From Pseudomonadota bacterium (GTDB lineage Bacteria; Pseudomonadota; Alphaproteobacteria; Caulobacterales; Caulobacteraceae), in contig JAEZCL010000138.1 in the NCBI GenBank assembly GCA_023433585.1, forward strand, positions 1 to 29,875: a stretch of DNA of 29,875 nucleotides, written 5' to 3'. The notes under the pieces are model-generated. The model saw only the letters and a program-made list of their open reading frames with translations. It had not been told where the DNA came from and did no database searches. Within the stretch, counting starts at the first letter, position 1, and every line of letters starts with the position of its first letter. The translations under genes were made by a program, and so were the position numbers. Shown one piece after another: positions 6,982 through 15,498 of this stretch.

Positions 6982-8649
6982 ATGACCGTGAACAGATTGC
7001 TCGCCGCCGCCACCGCGCTCGCCCTCGCTGCGGCGCCCGCCGCCGCCCAGACCGGCGAGGACCAGACCGGCGAGGACCAGCCCCCGGCCCTGGTCGTGGC
7101 CGTGGTGGTGGACCAGCTCAGCGCCAATCTGTTCAATCAGTATCGGCCGCACTTCCGTCACGGCCTGCGCCGCCTGGCCGAAGAAGGGCTGGTGCACATC
7201 AACGGCTATCAGAGCCACGGGGTGACCGTGACCTGCGCCGGCCACGCCACCGTGCTGACCGGAACCCACCCGGCGCGCAACGGCGTCATCGCCAACGACT
7301 GGATCGACACCACGACGGGCGAGGAGGCCTATTGCCTGGCCGCGCCGGAAAACACGCTGGCCCATGGCGGCGAAAGCGACAACGGGCTGGTGGGACCGCG
7401 CCAGATGGGCGCCACGACCCTGGGCGACTGGCTCAAGACGATCAGCCCCGAAAGCCTCAGCGTGGCCGTGTCGGGCAAGGACCGGGGAGCCATCACCCTG
7501 GCGGGCCAGAACGACGACGGCGCCTTCTGGTTCACCGAGACGGGCCTGACCACCCATGTGACGCCGGGCCAGTCGGCCGAGGCGCGCCTGGCGCCCATGG
7601 CCGCCTTCAACGCCGAACTGGCCGAGGCGCTTTCGCAAGGCGGTCTGGGCTGGGATTATCAGCATGAACAGTGCCGCGCCCTGGCGGCGGACTGGATCAT
7701 CGGCGGCGAGACATTCCGTTCCGACCTGCCGCCCGAGAGGTTTTCGCCGGACACCTCGCCGCTGTTTGACGAGGCCGTCCTGGCGGCGGCCGGACATCTG
7801 CTGGATGCCTTGCAACTGGGCCGCCGGGGCGTCACCGACGTGCTGGGCGTCAGCCTGTCCGGCACCGACCGCATCGGCCACCGCCTCGGAACCCAGGGTC
7901 CGGAGATGTGCGAACAGCTGCTGCGGCTCGACGCGGCCCTGGGCGAATTCCTGGCCCGGCTGGACGCCCTTCCCGGCGGCGTGGCGCTGGTCCTGACCGC
8001 CGACCATGGGGGCTCCGACATGGCCGAACGCATGATCGCCCACGACAATCCCGACGCCCGGCGCGGCGACGGCGGCCTGGACGCGCGGGTCAACGCCGCC
8101 CTGCGTGAGCGGTTCGACCTGGACTTCAATCCGTTGCGCGCCTCGGCCAGGGGGATAATCGTCACGGACACGGACGGGGTCGGCCTGGCCGAGCCTCTGC
8201 GCGGTCAGATCGTAGAGGCGGCGGTCGAGATGCTGAACGCCGACCCGCTGGTGGCCCTGGCGGTGGCGCGCGACGAGCTGCTGGCCGAACCGATCCCGAC
8301 CGAGCCGAACCCGGAACTGCTGACCCTGCGCGAGAGACTGCGCCTTTCGACCACGCCGGGGCGCTCGCCCGACATCCTGCGCGCCTGGCGCCCCTTCTAT
8401 AACGGCGGCGCCCGCATCGGCGGCACGATCGCCAGCCATGGATCGCCGTGGGATTACGACCGGCGCGTGCCGATCATCTTCTGGCGCACGGGTTCACAGC
8501 AGGGGCAGGAACGCTTCTGGCCCATCCGCACGGTGGACATCGCCCCGACGCTCGCCGCCGTGGTCGGGGTGGAGCCCGAGGGTGAAATCGACGGTCGCTG
8601 CCTGGAACTGGGCTGGGCCGACGGGCCGGTCTGCCCGGCGAGGGACTGA
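6982..8649 (+). CDS. Exported PhoK-type alkaline phosphatase (phosphodiesterase/nucleotide pyrophosphatase superfamily)
   Basis: A zinc-dependent periplasmic or secreted phosphomonoesterase that frees phosphate. The 555-residue precursor has a signal peptide ending in AAAPAAAQ. Residues 78-88 (SHGVTVTCAGHATV) contain the nucleophilic Thr region of PhoK-like enzymes. Metal ligands are visible in VVDQL, GTDRIGH, TADHGGSD and IASHGSPWDYDRRVP. Length and motif order match Sphingomonas PhoK rather than E. coli PhoA. The start is ambiguous: GTG at 6988 has GGGGA 7 nt upstream, whereas the ATG at 6982 is almost on top of it. An exact 15-bp tandem duplication (7048-7077) puts QTGED twice after the cleavage site. 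No Pho box was identified upstream. Confidence 0.9.
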   Translation: MTVNRLLAAATALALAAAPAAAQTGEDQTGEDQPPALVVAVVVDQLSANLFNQYRPHFRHGLRRLAEEGLVHINGYQSHGVTVTCAGHATVLTGTHPARNGVIANDWIDTTTGEEAYCLAAPENTLAHGGESDNGLVGPRQMGATTLGDWLKTISPESLSVAVSGKDRGAITLAGQNDDGAFWFTETGLTTHVTPGQSAEARLAPMAAFNAELAEALSQGGLGWDYQHEQCRALAADWIIGGETFRSDLPPERFSPDTSPLFDEAVLAAAGHLLDALQLGRRGVTDVLGVSLSGTDRIGHRLGTQGPEMCEQLLRLDAALGEFLARLDALPGGVALVLTADHGGSDMAERMIAHDNPDARRGDGGLDARVNAALRERFDLDFNPLRASARGIIVTDTDGVGLAEPLRGQIVEAAVEMLNADPLVALAVARDELLAEPIPTEPNPELLTLRERLRLSTTPGRSPDILRAWRPFYNGGARIGGTIASHGSPWDYDRRVPIIFWRTGSQQGQERFWPIRTVDIAPTLAAVVGVEPEGEIDGRCLELGWADGPVCPARD

Positions 8650-8750
8650 AGACAACCATAACATCATGTTTCGCGTGAGGGCCTCGCCTTCCACCCGGCC
8701 GGATTCCTCGGCACAAGAGGCAGACTGCCTTCTTCGTCCACGGAATCCGC

Positions 8751-10190
8751 ATGATCAGAGCCCGGCGCGCGCGCATCCTCGCCACCCTCGGCCCCGCAAG
8801 CCGCGCCCCCGGCATGGTCAAGGCCCTGGCTCAGGCGGGGGTGGACGTGTTCCGCCTGAATTTCAGCCACGGCTCGCACGAGGACCACGCCGCCGCGCTG
8901 AAGGCCGTGCGGGGGGCGGAACTGGCGCTGCAACGCCCGCTGGGCGTGCTGGCCGACCTGCAGGGGCCCAAACTGCGGCTGGGCCGGTTCCGCGACGTGG
9001 AGATCGAGATCACGCCCGGCCGGCGCATTCGCCTGGACCTGGACGAGACGCCCGGCGACGAAGCTCGCGTCTGCATGCCGCATCCGGAGATCTTCAAGGC
9101 CCTGAAGCCGGATCATCTGCTGCTGCTGGACGACGGGCGGGTGCGGCTGAAGGTTCTGAAACGCGGCGACGACTGGGCCGAGGTGGAGGTGCTCAGCGGC
9201 TCGAAGCTGTCGGACCGCAAGGGCGTGGCCGTGCCCCAGGCGGTGATCCCCGTTTCGGCCCTGACGCCCAAGGACCGCGAGGATCTGGCCTTCGCTCTGC
9301 GCATCGGGGTGGACTGGGTCGCCCTGTCGTTCGTCCAGAAGGCCGAGGACATGGCCGAGCTGAAACGGCTGGTGGACGGCAAGGCGGCGTGCCTGGCCAA
9401 GATCGAGAAACCCGCCGCCCTCGCCGAGTTGGGCGCGATCCTGGACTATTCGGACGGGGTGATGGTGGCGCGCGGCGACCTGGGGGTCGAGCTGGACCCC
9501 GAGGAGGTGCCGGTGGCCCAGAAGCAGATCCTGCGCATGGCCCGCCAGCGCGGCGTGCCCGCCATTGTCGCCACCCAGATGCTGGAATCCATGACCAGCG
9601 CCCCCGCCCCGACCCGGGCCGAGGCGTCGGACGTGGCCAATGCGGTCTATGAGGGCGCCGACGCCCTGATGCTGTCGGCCGAGACCGCCTCGGGCGATTA
9701 TCCGCTGGAATCCGTCACCATCATGAACCGCATCATCGAGCGGGTGGAGCGCGATCCCGTATGGCCCGGTCTGATGGACGCCGAGCACGCGGGCATGGAC
9801 GAGCACGATGTGGACGCCCTGGTGGCGGCGGCGAGGAAGGCGGCCGAGGCGTCCTCCACCGCCTGTATGGTGGTGTTCACGACCCTGGGCGGCACCGCCC
9901 GGCGCATGGCGCGCGAACGGCCGCTGCAACCGATCCTGGCGCTGACGCCCAATCCGGACACCGCCCGCCGCCTGGCCCTGGTCTGGGGGCTGGAGCCGCG
10001 CCTGGGCCGCCAGCCGGATTCGCTGGAGCAGGTGACCGACGACGCGGTGGAGAGCGCCATGCTGTACGGACTGGCCGAGCCGGGCCAGCGGGTGCTGATC
10101 CTGGCGGGCACCCCCTTCGGCGCCCCCGGCGCGGCGAACCTGCTGCGCCTGGCCCACGCCCCGGTGAAACTGAAACGGCGCAGGAAATAG
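8751..10190 (+). CDS. pyk: Pyruvate kinase
   Basis: This enzyme catalyses the last step of glycolysis, phosphoenolpyruvate + ADP to pyruvate + ATP, in the cytoplasm. The 479-residue length is typical. The N-terminal TIM barrel shows FRLNFSHGSH (residues 34-42, with Arg35 and Asn37 binding substrate and cation). The B domain is inserted after about residue 65. The signature LAKIEKP holds the catalytic Lys, MVARGDLGVEL the Mg/K site, and ATQMLESM follows. The C-terminal allosteric-type domain completes the chain. The ATG at 8751 gives the usual short leader before the barrel. The 101-bp gap from the phosphatase gene carries two GANTC sites. Confidence 0.97.
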   Translation: MIRARRARILATLGPASRAPGMVKALAQAGVDVFRLNFSHGSHEDHAAALKAVRGAELALQRPLGVLADLQGPKLRLGRFRDVEIEITPGRRIRLDLDETPGDEARVCMPHPEIFKALKPDHLLLLDDGRVRLKVLKRGDDWAEVEVLSGSKLSDRKGVAVPQAVIPVSALTPKDREDLAFALRIGVDWVALSFVQKAEDMAELKRLVDGKAACLAKIEKPAALAELGAILDYSDGVMVARGDLGVELDPEEVPVAQKQILRMARQRGVPAIVATQMLESMTSAPAPTRAEASDVANAVYEGADALMLSAETASGDYPLESVTIMNRIIERVERDPVWPGLMDAEHAGMDEHDVDALVAAARKAAEASSTACMVVFTTLGGTARRMARERPLQPILALTPNPDTARRLALVWGLEPRLGRQPDSLEQVTDDAVESAMLYGLAEPGQRVLILAGTPFGAPGAANLLRLAHAPVKLKRRRK

Positions 10191-10474
10191 CCGGCGCCCG
10201 GCCTTGACCCCGCCGCAATTGACGCCCATCTAGCCGCGCATCGCACAAACGCGATTTCCGGTGCGCTCCAGCGCGTGTGGGTCTTCATAACGAAAGACCT
10301 GACTGTAGAAGCGGCCGGCTCATTCAAGATTCATTCGCTGCCCGGACACGCGGGGCGGCGCCCGATCCAAGCCCGGACATCCTCCGGGACTGGCGGCGCG
10401 CGGCCTTTCGGCGTTTCAGCCCGGTCGATGCGCGCCGCCGCACATGCGAAAGAACGACTTTGACCAAGACTGAC

Positions 10475-11953
10475 ATGACCTTCGCCGACATGGGCCTGAA
10501 CCCGGCCCTGCTCCAGGCGCTGACCAGCGAAGGCTATCACACCCCCACCCCCATCCAGGCCCAGGCCATTCCCGACGTCATGAAGGGCAAGGATCTGCTG
10601 GGCATCGCCCAGACGGGCACCGGCAAGACCGCCGCCTTCGCCCTGCCGATCCTGCACCGGCTGGCGGCGGACCGTAAGGCGCCCGTGCCGCGCACGACGC
10701 GCGCCCTGATCCTTTCCCCCACCCGCGAGCTGGCCAGCCAGATCGCCGACAGCTTCAAGGCCTACGGCGCCCATCTGGGCTTCCGCGTCGCCGTGATCTT
10801 CGGCGGCGTGAAATACGGCCCGCAGGAGCGCGCCCTGCAACAGGGCCTGGACGTGCTGGTGGCCACCCCCGGCCGCCTGCTGGACCACGTGCAACAAAAG
10901 ACCCTGGACCTGTCCACCGTCGAGATCTTCGTGCTGGACGAGGCCGACCAGATGCTGGACCTGGGCTTCGTCAAGCCGATCCGTCAGGTGGTTTCGCGCA
11001 TGACCGCGCGGCGCCAGAATCTGTTTTTCTCGGCCACCATGCCGGGCGAAATCGGCAAGCTGGCCGGCGAACTGCTCAAGGATCCGGTGAAGGTCCAGGT
11101 CACGCCCCAGGCCACCACCGTCGAGCGCATCCGGCAGAGCGTCATCATCATCGAACAGGGCAAGAAGCGCGCCCTGTTGTCCGAAATGTTCGCCGATCCG
11201 GCCATGACCCGCTGCCTGGTCTTCACCAAGACCAAGCACGGCGCGGACAAGGTCGCCGCCTACCTCGAGGCCGGCGGCGTCGAGGCCGGCGCCATCCACG
11301 GCAACAAGAGCCAGTCTCAGCGCGAACGCACCCTGGCCGCCTTCAAGGCCGGCAAGCTTCGGGTGCTGGTGGCCACCGACATCGCCGCGCGCGGCATCGA
11401 CGTGGACGGCGTTTCGCACGTGGTGAACTTCGAGCTGCCCTTCGTGCCCGAAGCCTATGTCCACCGCATCGGCCGCACCGCGCGCGCCGGCGCCGACGGC
11501 TCGGCCATCAGCTTCGTGGCGCCGGACGAGATGAAGCTGCTGCGCGACATCGAGAAGGTCACCCGCCAGAAGATCAAGAGCTGGGACCGCCGCAACGACA
11601 AGGCCCTGGCGGCGCTGGACGCCTCCATCATGGCTGCGGGCGTCAAGAAGAAGCCCACCATGCCCGAAGGCGACGAGCGTTCGCGCGGCGAGGGTCGCGG
11701 CCCCGGCGGCCGCAACCGCTCGCGCAATCCGCACCGCGACGGCGTGCGTCCCGAAGGCGGCAAGGGCCAGCCCCACCGCGTTCGCGGTCGCGGCAAGCCC
11801 GGCGCCCAGTCCACCGAACGCGCCCAGCCCGCCCGTCCGGCCTATGATCCCATGGCCGGCGAACGTGCGCCCAAGCCACCGGTGGAAGGCGACTTCAAGA
11901 TCAAGCGCCGCCGCCGCAACCGCTCCGGCGCCCGCAAGCCCGAAATGGCTTAA
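10475..11953 (+). CDS. DEAD-box ATP-dependent RNA helicase, RhlE-like
   Basis: This ATP-driven enzyme unwinds RNA duplexes in ribosome assembly or the degradosome, often cold-related. The 492-residue protein has the Q motif (TPTPIQ, 23-28), Walker A AQTGTGKT (45-52), PTRELA, then VLDEAD and SAT in the first RecA domain. The second domain carries LVATDIAARGIDV and HRIGRTAR. A basic Arg/Gly/Pro-rich tail of about 100 residues (RGRNRS-like patches) probably binds RNA. The ATG at 10475 is the first start giving a normal N-terminus; an in-frame TTG at 10460 is possible. The 284-bp gap before it holds no gene. It has a nested hairpin of ATCGC/GCGAT inside GCGC/GCGC near 10234-10264, perhaps a regulated leader. 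Confidence 0.93.
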   Translation: MTFADMGLNPALLQALTSEGYHTPTPIQAQAIPDVMKGKDLLGIAQTGTGKTAAFALPILHRLAADRKAPVPRTTRALILSPTRELASQIADSFKAYGAHLGFRVAVIFGGVKYGPQERALQQGLDVLVATPGRLLDHVQQKTLDLSTVEIFVLDEADQMLDLGFVKPIRQVVSRMTARRQNLFFSATMPGEIGKLAGELLKDPVKVQVTPQATTVERIRQSVIIIEQGKKRALLSEMFADPAMTRCLVFTKTKHGADKVAAYLEAGGVEAGAIHGNKSQSQRERTLAAFKAGKLRVLVATDIAARGIDVDGVSHVVNFELPFVPEAYVHRIGRTARAGADGSAISFVAPDEMKLLRDIEKVTRQKIKSWDRRNDKALAALDASIMAAGVKKKPTMPEGDERSRGEGRGPGGRNRSRNPHRDGVRPEGGKGQPHRVRGRGKPGAQSTERAQPARPAYDPMAGERAPKPPVEGDFKIKRRRRNRSGARKPEMA

Positions 11954-11969
11954 GGACAAACAGCCTCCC

Positions 11970-12143
11970 TCTCCTCCCCATTTCATGGGGAGGTGGCGCG
12001 GGCGCGACTCAGCGCCCGTGACGGAGGGGGCGGCGCGGGCGGAAAGGGATTGGTGTTTCATGAGGCGGACACCGAGCCGCCCCCTCCACCACGCGGGCTG
12101 AAGTCGCCCGCGCGGTTCCCCTCCCCGCGAGCGGGGAGGAAAA
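11970..12143 (+). repeat. 174-bp palindromic intergenic repeat, copy 1
   Basis: It starts TCTCCTCCCCATTTCATGGG and ends GGGGAGGAAAA, so the ends form an imperfect inverted repeat. Internal hairpins include CCCCATTTCATGGGG and GGGCGCGACTCAGCGCCC. A second copy of equal length in the same orientation lies at 12765-12938, with near-identical outer arms and a diverged centre of about 50 bp. It carries no gene. It may terminate the helicase transcript. The pattern fits REP/MITE-like intergenic repeats of Caulobacterales. Confidence 0.85.
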
Positions 12144-12210
12144 CGTGGTCCCGCCGCATTCACCATCCCTGCTGACGTCCCCGTAACCACGTCGCGGTCA
12201 TCCTGACCGG

Positions 12211-12762
12211 ATGAGCCGCGTCTTTCAGCCCCGCCGCCGTTTCCGCCGCCTGAGCGCGCTCGAGCGGGGCGTGATCGTCGCCGCCGTCCTGGCCGTCGTG
12301 GTGATCCTGAAGCCGGGCTGGGTGGACACGGCCCTGACCGCCGACCTGTCGGTTCCCACGCCGCCCGCCGACATCTCCGGCCATGCCCGCGTCGTCGACG
12401 GGGACGGACTGGTGATCAGCGGACACCGTATCCGTCTGCACGGCGTGGACGCCTTCGAGATGCGCCAGATGTGCGGGACCAACCCCTGCGGCCAGGCGTC
12501 CGCGAACGCCCTTCGCAATCTGGTCGGCGGCCGCATCGTCAGCTGCGCCGAAATGGACCGGGACCGCTACCGCCGCATCGTCGCCATCTGCGAGGCGGGC
12601 GGCCAGGATCTGGGCGCGGCCCAGGTGCGGCAAGGCCACGCCGTCGCCTACACCCGCTATTCCCACCGCTACCTGCTGGAGGAACGGGCCGCCCGCCGCG
12701 AGAACGCCGGCGCCTGGGCCCACGGCTTCACCGCACCGGAAGACTGGCGCCGCACGTCCTGA
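12211..12762 (+). CDS. Membrane-anchored staphylococcal-nuclease-like (TNase/SNase) protein
   Basis: A putative Ca-dependent nuclease of 183 residues, probably acting in the periplasm. After a basic N-terminus (RRRFRRL), one hydrophobic segment at about residues 18-35 (GVIVAAVLAVVVIL) serves as anchor or uncleaved signal. The SNase OB-fold then begins with GHARVVDGDGLVISGHRIRLHGVDAFE, containing the first active-site Arg and the Glu. DRDRYRRIVAIC probably holds the second active-site Arg. A Cys pair (MCGTNPCG) is typical of exported bacterial members. The C-terminus (RRENAGAWAHGFTAPEDWRR) is also family-like. The gene is boxed between two direct 174-bp repeats; the second begins 3 bp past its stop. 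Confidence 0.85.
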   Translation: MSRVFQPRRRFRRLSALERGVIVAAVLAVVVILKPGWVDTALTADLSVPTPPADISGHARVVDGDGLVISGHRIRLHGVDAFEMRQMCGTNPCGQASANALRNLVGGRIVSCAEMDRDRYRRIVAICEAGGQDLGAAQVRQGHAVAYTRYSHRYLLEERAARRENAGAWAHGFTAPEDWRRTS

Positions 12763-12764
12763 TT

Positions 12765-12938
12765 TCTCCTCCCCATTTCATGGGGAGGTGGCGCGGGCGC
12801 GACTCAGCGCCCGTGACGGAGGGGACGGCGCTGACAGAAAAGGCTTGGCGACTCGTTCCGTAAACACCGAGCCGCCCCCTCCACCACGCGGGCTGAAGTC
12901 GCCCGCGCGGTCCCCCTCCCCGCGAGCGGGGAGGAAAA
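12765..12938 (+). repeat. 174-bp palindromic intergenic repeat, copy 2
   Basis: Same length and direction as 11970-12143. The first ~60 and last ~75 bases are almost identical to copy 1; the middle differs. It fills almost the whole gap between the nuclease stop and the tdh stop (convergent genes), so it is well placed to act as a terminator. Confidence 0.85.
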
Positions 12939-12945
12939 TGGAGCG

Positions 12946-13998
12946 TCAGGCCGCCTTGGACCAGTCCAGAACCACCTTGCCCGACTGGCCCGACTTCATG
13001 GCCTCGAAGCCTTCCTCGAAGCGCTCATAGGGCAGGCGGTGGGTGATGAGGGGCGTCAGGTCCAGCCCGGCCTTCAGCAGGCCCAGCATCTTGCGCCAGG
13101 TGGTGAACATCTCGCGCCCATAGACGCCCTTGATGGTCAGGGCCTTCAGGATGATGGCGCCCCAGTCCGTCTCCATGGGCCGGGACGGAATGCCCAGCAT
13201 GGCGATGCCGCCGCCCATGATCAGGGTGTCCACGCACTGCCTGAACGCCACAGGCGAACCGGACATCTCCAGCGCCACGTCGAAGCCCACCTTCATGCCC
13301 AGTTCGTGGATGACGTCGTGCAGGTCTTCCTTGGTCGTATTCACTGTGCGCACCCCCGGCGCGACCTTCCGGGCCAGTTCCAGACGGAAGTCGTTGATGT
13401 CGGTCAGCACCACGGTGCGGGCGCCCGCATGGCGCGCCACCGCCGCCGCCATCATGCCGATGGGCCCGGCGCCGGTGACCAGAACGTCCTCGCCCAGGAG
13501 GTCGAATTGCTGGGCGGTGTGCACGGCGTTGCCGAACGGGTCCAGGATCGAGCCGATCTCATAGGGCACCTCGTCGGGCAGCTCGATGACGTTGAAGGCC
13601 GGCGCCGTCACATATTCCGCGAAGGCGCCCTGGCGGTTCACCCCGATGCCGCGCGTGGCCGGGTCGAGGTGGAAATGCCCCGCGCGGGCGGCCTCGGAGT
13701 TCAGATCGATGACATGGCCTTCCGCCGAGACGCGCTGGCCGATCTTCAGCGGCCGGTCCACGTCCTTGCCCACCGCCACGATCTCTCCGGCGAACTCATG
13801 GCCGGTAATCATGGGGACTGGGACGTTCTTCTGGCTCCACTCGTCCCAGTTCCAGATGTGGATGTCGGTGCCGCAGACCGAGGCCCGGTGCACCCGGATC
13901 AGCACGTCCTCGTCGCCCGCTGTCGGAATCGGCGCCTCGATCAGCTCCAGCCCTTCGGCCGGACGAGTCTTGGCGAGGGCCTTCATGGTTCCGGTCAT
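12946..13998 (-). CDS. tdh: L-threonine 3-dehydrogenase
   Basis: The enzyme oxidises L-threonine with NAD+ to 2-amino-3-ketobutyrate, which Kbl then cleaves. The 350-residue zinc medium-chain dehydrogenase keeps the catalytic zinc and proton-relay residues Cys42-Gly-Thr-Asp-Ile-His47 and His67-Glu68, and the Rossmann motif VTGAGPIG near residue 175. The four Cys that bind structural zinc in E. coli Tdh are absent: residues 94-117 read GHVIDLNSEAARAGHFHLDP and so on. The start at 13998 has AGGA 8 nt upstream; the ATG at 13986 would give the classical MKAL N-terminus. It is last in a kbl-small gene-tdh operon, 4 nt after the small gene. Confidence 0.96.
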   Translation of the reverse strand: MTGTMKALAKTRPAEGLELIEAPIPTAGDEDVLIRVHRASVCGTDIHIWNWDEWSQKNVPVPMITGHEFAGEIVAVGKDVDRPLKIGQRVSAEGHVIDLNSEAARAGHFHLDPATRGIGVNRQGAFAEYVTAPAFNVIELPDEVPYEIGSILDPFGNAVHTAQQFDLLGEDVLVTGAGPIGMMAAAVARHAGARTVVLTDINDFRLELARKVAPGVRTVNTTKEDLHDVIHELGMKVGFDVALEMSGSPVAFRQCVDTLIMGGGIAMLGIPSRPMETDWGAIILKALTIKGVYGREMFTTWRKMLGLLKAGLDLTPLITHRLPYERFEEGFEAMKSGQSGKVVLDWSKAA

Positions 13999-14002
13999 CG
14001 AT

Positions 14003-14293
14003 TTATCCTAATCCAACGCTTGCTAGCACTTCCATGTGCGCACGGCGGTCCAATAGTTCACTCATCCGCATGTCATAACGCTTTGGCCATACTGGACGGA
14101 CAAAGGCGGAATAAATGGCTCTCTCCGCTTGTGCACGAGAGTTAAAATGTCCGATCAGGTGACCCTTGAATTGCCCATTCCAGCGATAAACACCAACCGC
14201 TGCCCAATTCTTCGTCTCCAAATGCTCCAGAAATGCTGCGTTGCTTTCGTCGTAGACCACGTACGAACCCGCAAAGCGCTTCATCGCTTGCAT
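14003..14293 (-). CDS. Small low-GC protein of unknown function inserted between kbl and tdh
   Basis: I do not recognise this 96-residue protein. It has no signal peptide or membrane segment; it is rich in aromatics and basic residues, for example VGVYRWNGQFKGHLIGHF and FVRPVWPKRYDMRMSELLDRR. Its ATG overlaps the kbl stop by one base (TGATG) and its stop lies 4 nt before tdh, with the tdh ribosome site inside its last codons. It is thus translationally coupled to both. Another start three codons in (14284) is possible. By hand count its DNA is about 50% GC, far below the neighbours, which points to acquisition from elsewhere. It might be a regulator or moonlighting passenger; nothing decides. 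Confidence 0.65.
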   Translation of the reverse strand: MQAMKRFAGSYVVYDESNAAFLEHLETKNWAAVGVYRWNGQFKGHLIGHFNSRAQAERAIYSAFVRPVWPKRYDMRMSELLDRRAHMEVLASVGLG

Positions 14294-15483
14294 CAGATCA
14301 CCCCAAGCTCCCGCCCCGCCGTGGTGAAGGCGTCCACCGCCTTGTCTATATGCGCGAACGTGTGGGCCGCCGACATCTGGGTGCGGATGCGCGCGGCGCC
14401 GCGCGGGACCACCGGGAACGAAAACCCGATCACATAGACCCCCAGCTCCAGCATCCGCGCGGCGAAATCCTGGGCCAGCTTGGCGTCGCCCAGCATCACC
14501 GGGATGATGGGGTGCTCGCCGGGCAAAAGGTCGAACCCCGCCTCGGACATGGCACCCCGGAACCGCGCGGCGTTGGCGGTCAGCTGGTCGCGCAGCCGGT
14601 CGCCCTCGTCGCCTTGCGCGATGCGGATGGCCTCCAGGCTGGACCCGCACACCGCGGGCGACAGGGCGTTGGAGAACAGATAGGGCCGCGCCCGCTGTTT
14701 CAGCAGCTGCACCACCTCGGCCGTGGCGCAGATGAAACCGCCCATGGCCCCGCCCAGCGCCTTGCCGAAGGTGCCGGTGACGAAATCCACCTGGACCCCG
14801 TGATGGGCGAACGAGCCCCGGCCCTTCGGCCCCAGGAAGCCCGTGGCGTGGCAATCGTCGACCATGACGAGCGCATCATACTTGTCCGCCAGCGCCCGGA
14901 TGTCCTTCAGCCGGGCGATGTATCCGTCCATGGAGAAGGCGCCGTCGGTGGCGATGATGATGTCGCGCGCCCCGGCGGCCCGCGCCTCCTTCAGCCGCGC
15001 CTCCAGTTCGTCCATGTCGGAGTTGGCGAACCGATACCGCTTGGCCTTGCACAGCCGCACGCCGTCGATGATCGAGGCATGGTTCAGGCTGTCGGAGACG
15101 ATGGCGTCCTCTTCCCCGAACAGCGGCTCGAAGATCCCGCCGTTGGCGTCGAAGGCGGCGGCGAACAGGATCGCGTCCTCGAAGCCCAGATAGTCCGCGA
15201 TGGCCGCCTCAAGCTCCTTGTGGATCTCCAGCGTGCCGCAGATGAACCGCACGCTGGCCGTGCCCGAACCCCAGCGCTCGGTCGCCGCGATCCCGGCCCG
15301 CGCCACCCGGTCTTCGCCGCCCAGGCCCAGGTAGTTGTTGGCGCAGAAGTTCAGAACCTCGCGCCCGCCGACCGTGATGACCGGCCCCTGGCGCGAAGCA
15401 ATCACCCGCTCCGGCTTGGTCAGTCCCTGGGCGTCGATGCTCTCAAGCTCGGCCCGGACACGGGTATGGAATTGCGCGGTCAT
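14293..15483 (-). CDS. kbl: 2-amino-3-ketobutyrate CoA ligase (glycine C-acetyltransferase)
   Basis: This PLP enzyme splits 2-amino-3-ketobutyrate with CoA into glycine and acetyl-CoA, the second step of threonine degradation. The 396-residue length equals the usual size. Family features are NFCANNYLGL (residues 45-54), the SVRFICGT cofactor-site stretch (77-84), the DD of VMVDDCHATG (209-210) and the PLP-binding Lys241 in TGTFGKALGGAMGG. It belongs to the alpha-oxoamine synthases, but the pairing with tdh fixes the assignment. The start ATG at 15483 has GGAGGA just upstream. It leads the operon kbl-small gene-tdh. Two GANTC sites lie within 50 bp upstream. Confidence 0.97.
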   Translation of the reverse strand: MTAQFHTRVRAELESIDAQGLTKPERVIASRQGPVITVGGREVLNFCANNYLGLGGEDRVARAGIAATERWGSGTASVRFICGTLEIHKELEAAIADYLGFEDAILFAAAFDANGGIFEPLFGEEDAIVSDSLNHASIIDGVRLCKAKRYRFANSDMDELEARLKEARAAGARDIIIATDGAFSMDGYIARLKDIRALADKYDALVMVDDCHATGFLGPKGRGSFAHHGVQVDFVTGTFGKALGGAMGGFICATAEVVQLLKQRARPYLFSNALSPAVCGSSLEAIRIAQGDEGDRLRDQLTANAARFRGAMSEAGFDLLPGEHPIIPVMLGDAKLAQDFAARMLELGVYVIGFSFPVVPRGAARIRTQMSAAHTFAHIDKAVDAFTTAGRELGVI

Positions 15484-15498
15484 GCTTCCTCCGGGGTC

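Noticed and set aside
11970..12938. CRISPR-like repeats
   Set aside because: There are only two copies of 174 bp with a gene between them, no spacer series and no cas genes.
13999..14292. Riboswitch or structured leader between kbl and tdh
   Set aside because: The interval is an intact reading frame coupled to both neighbours, which explains it better.
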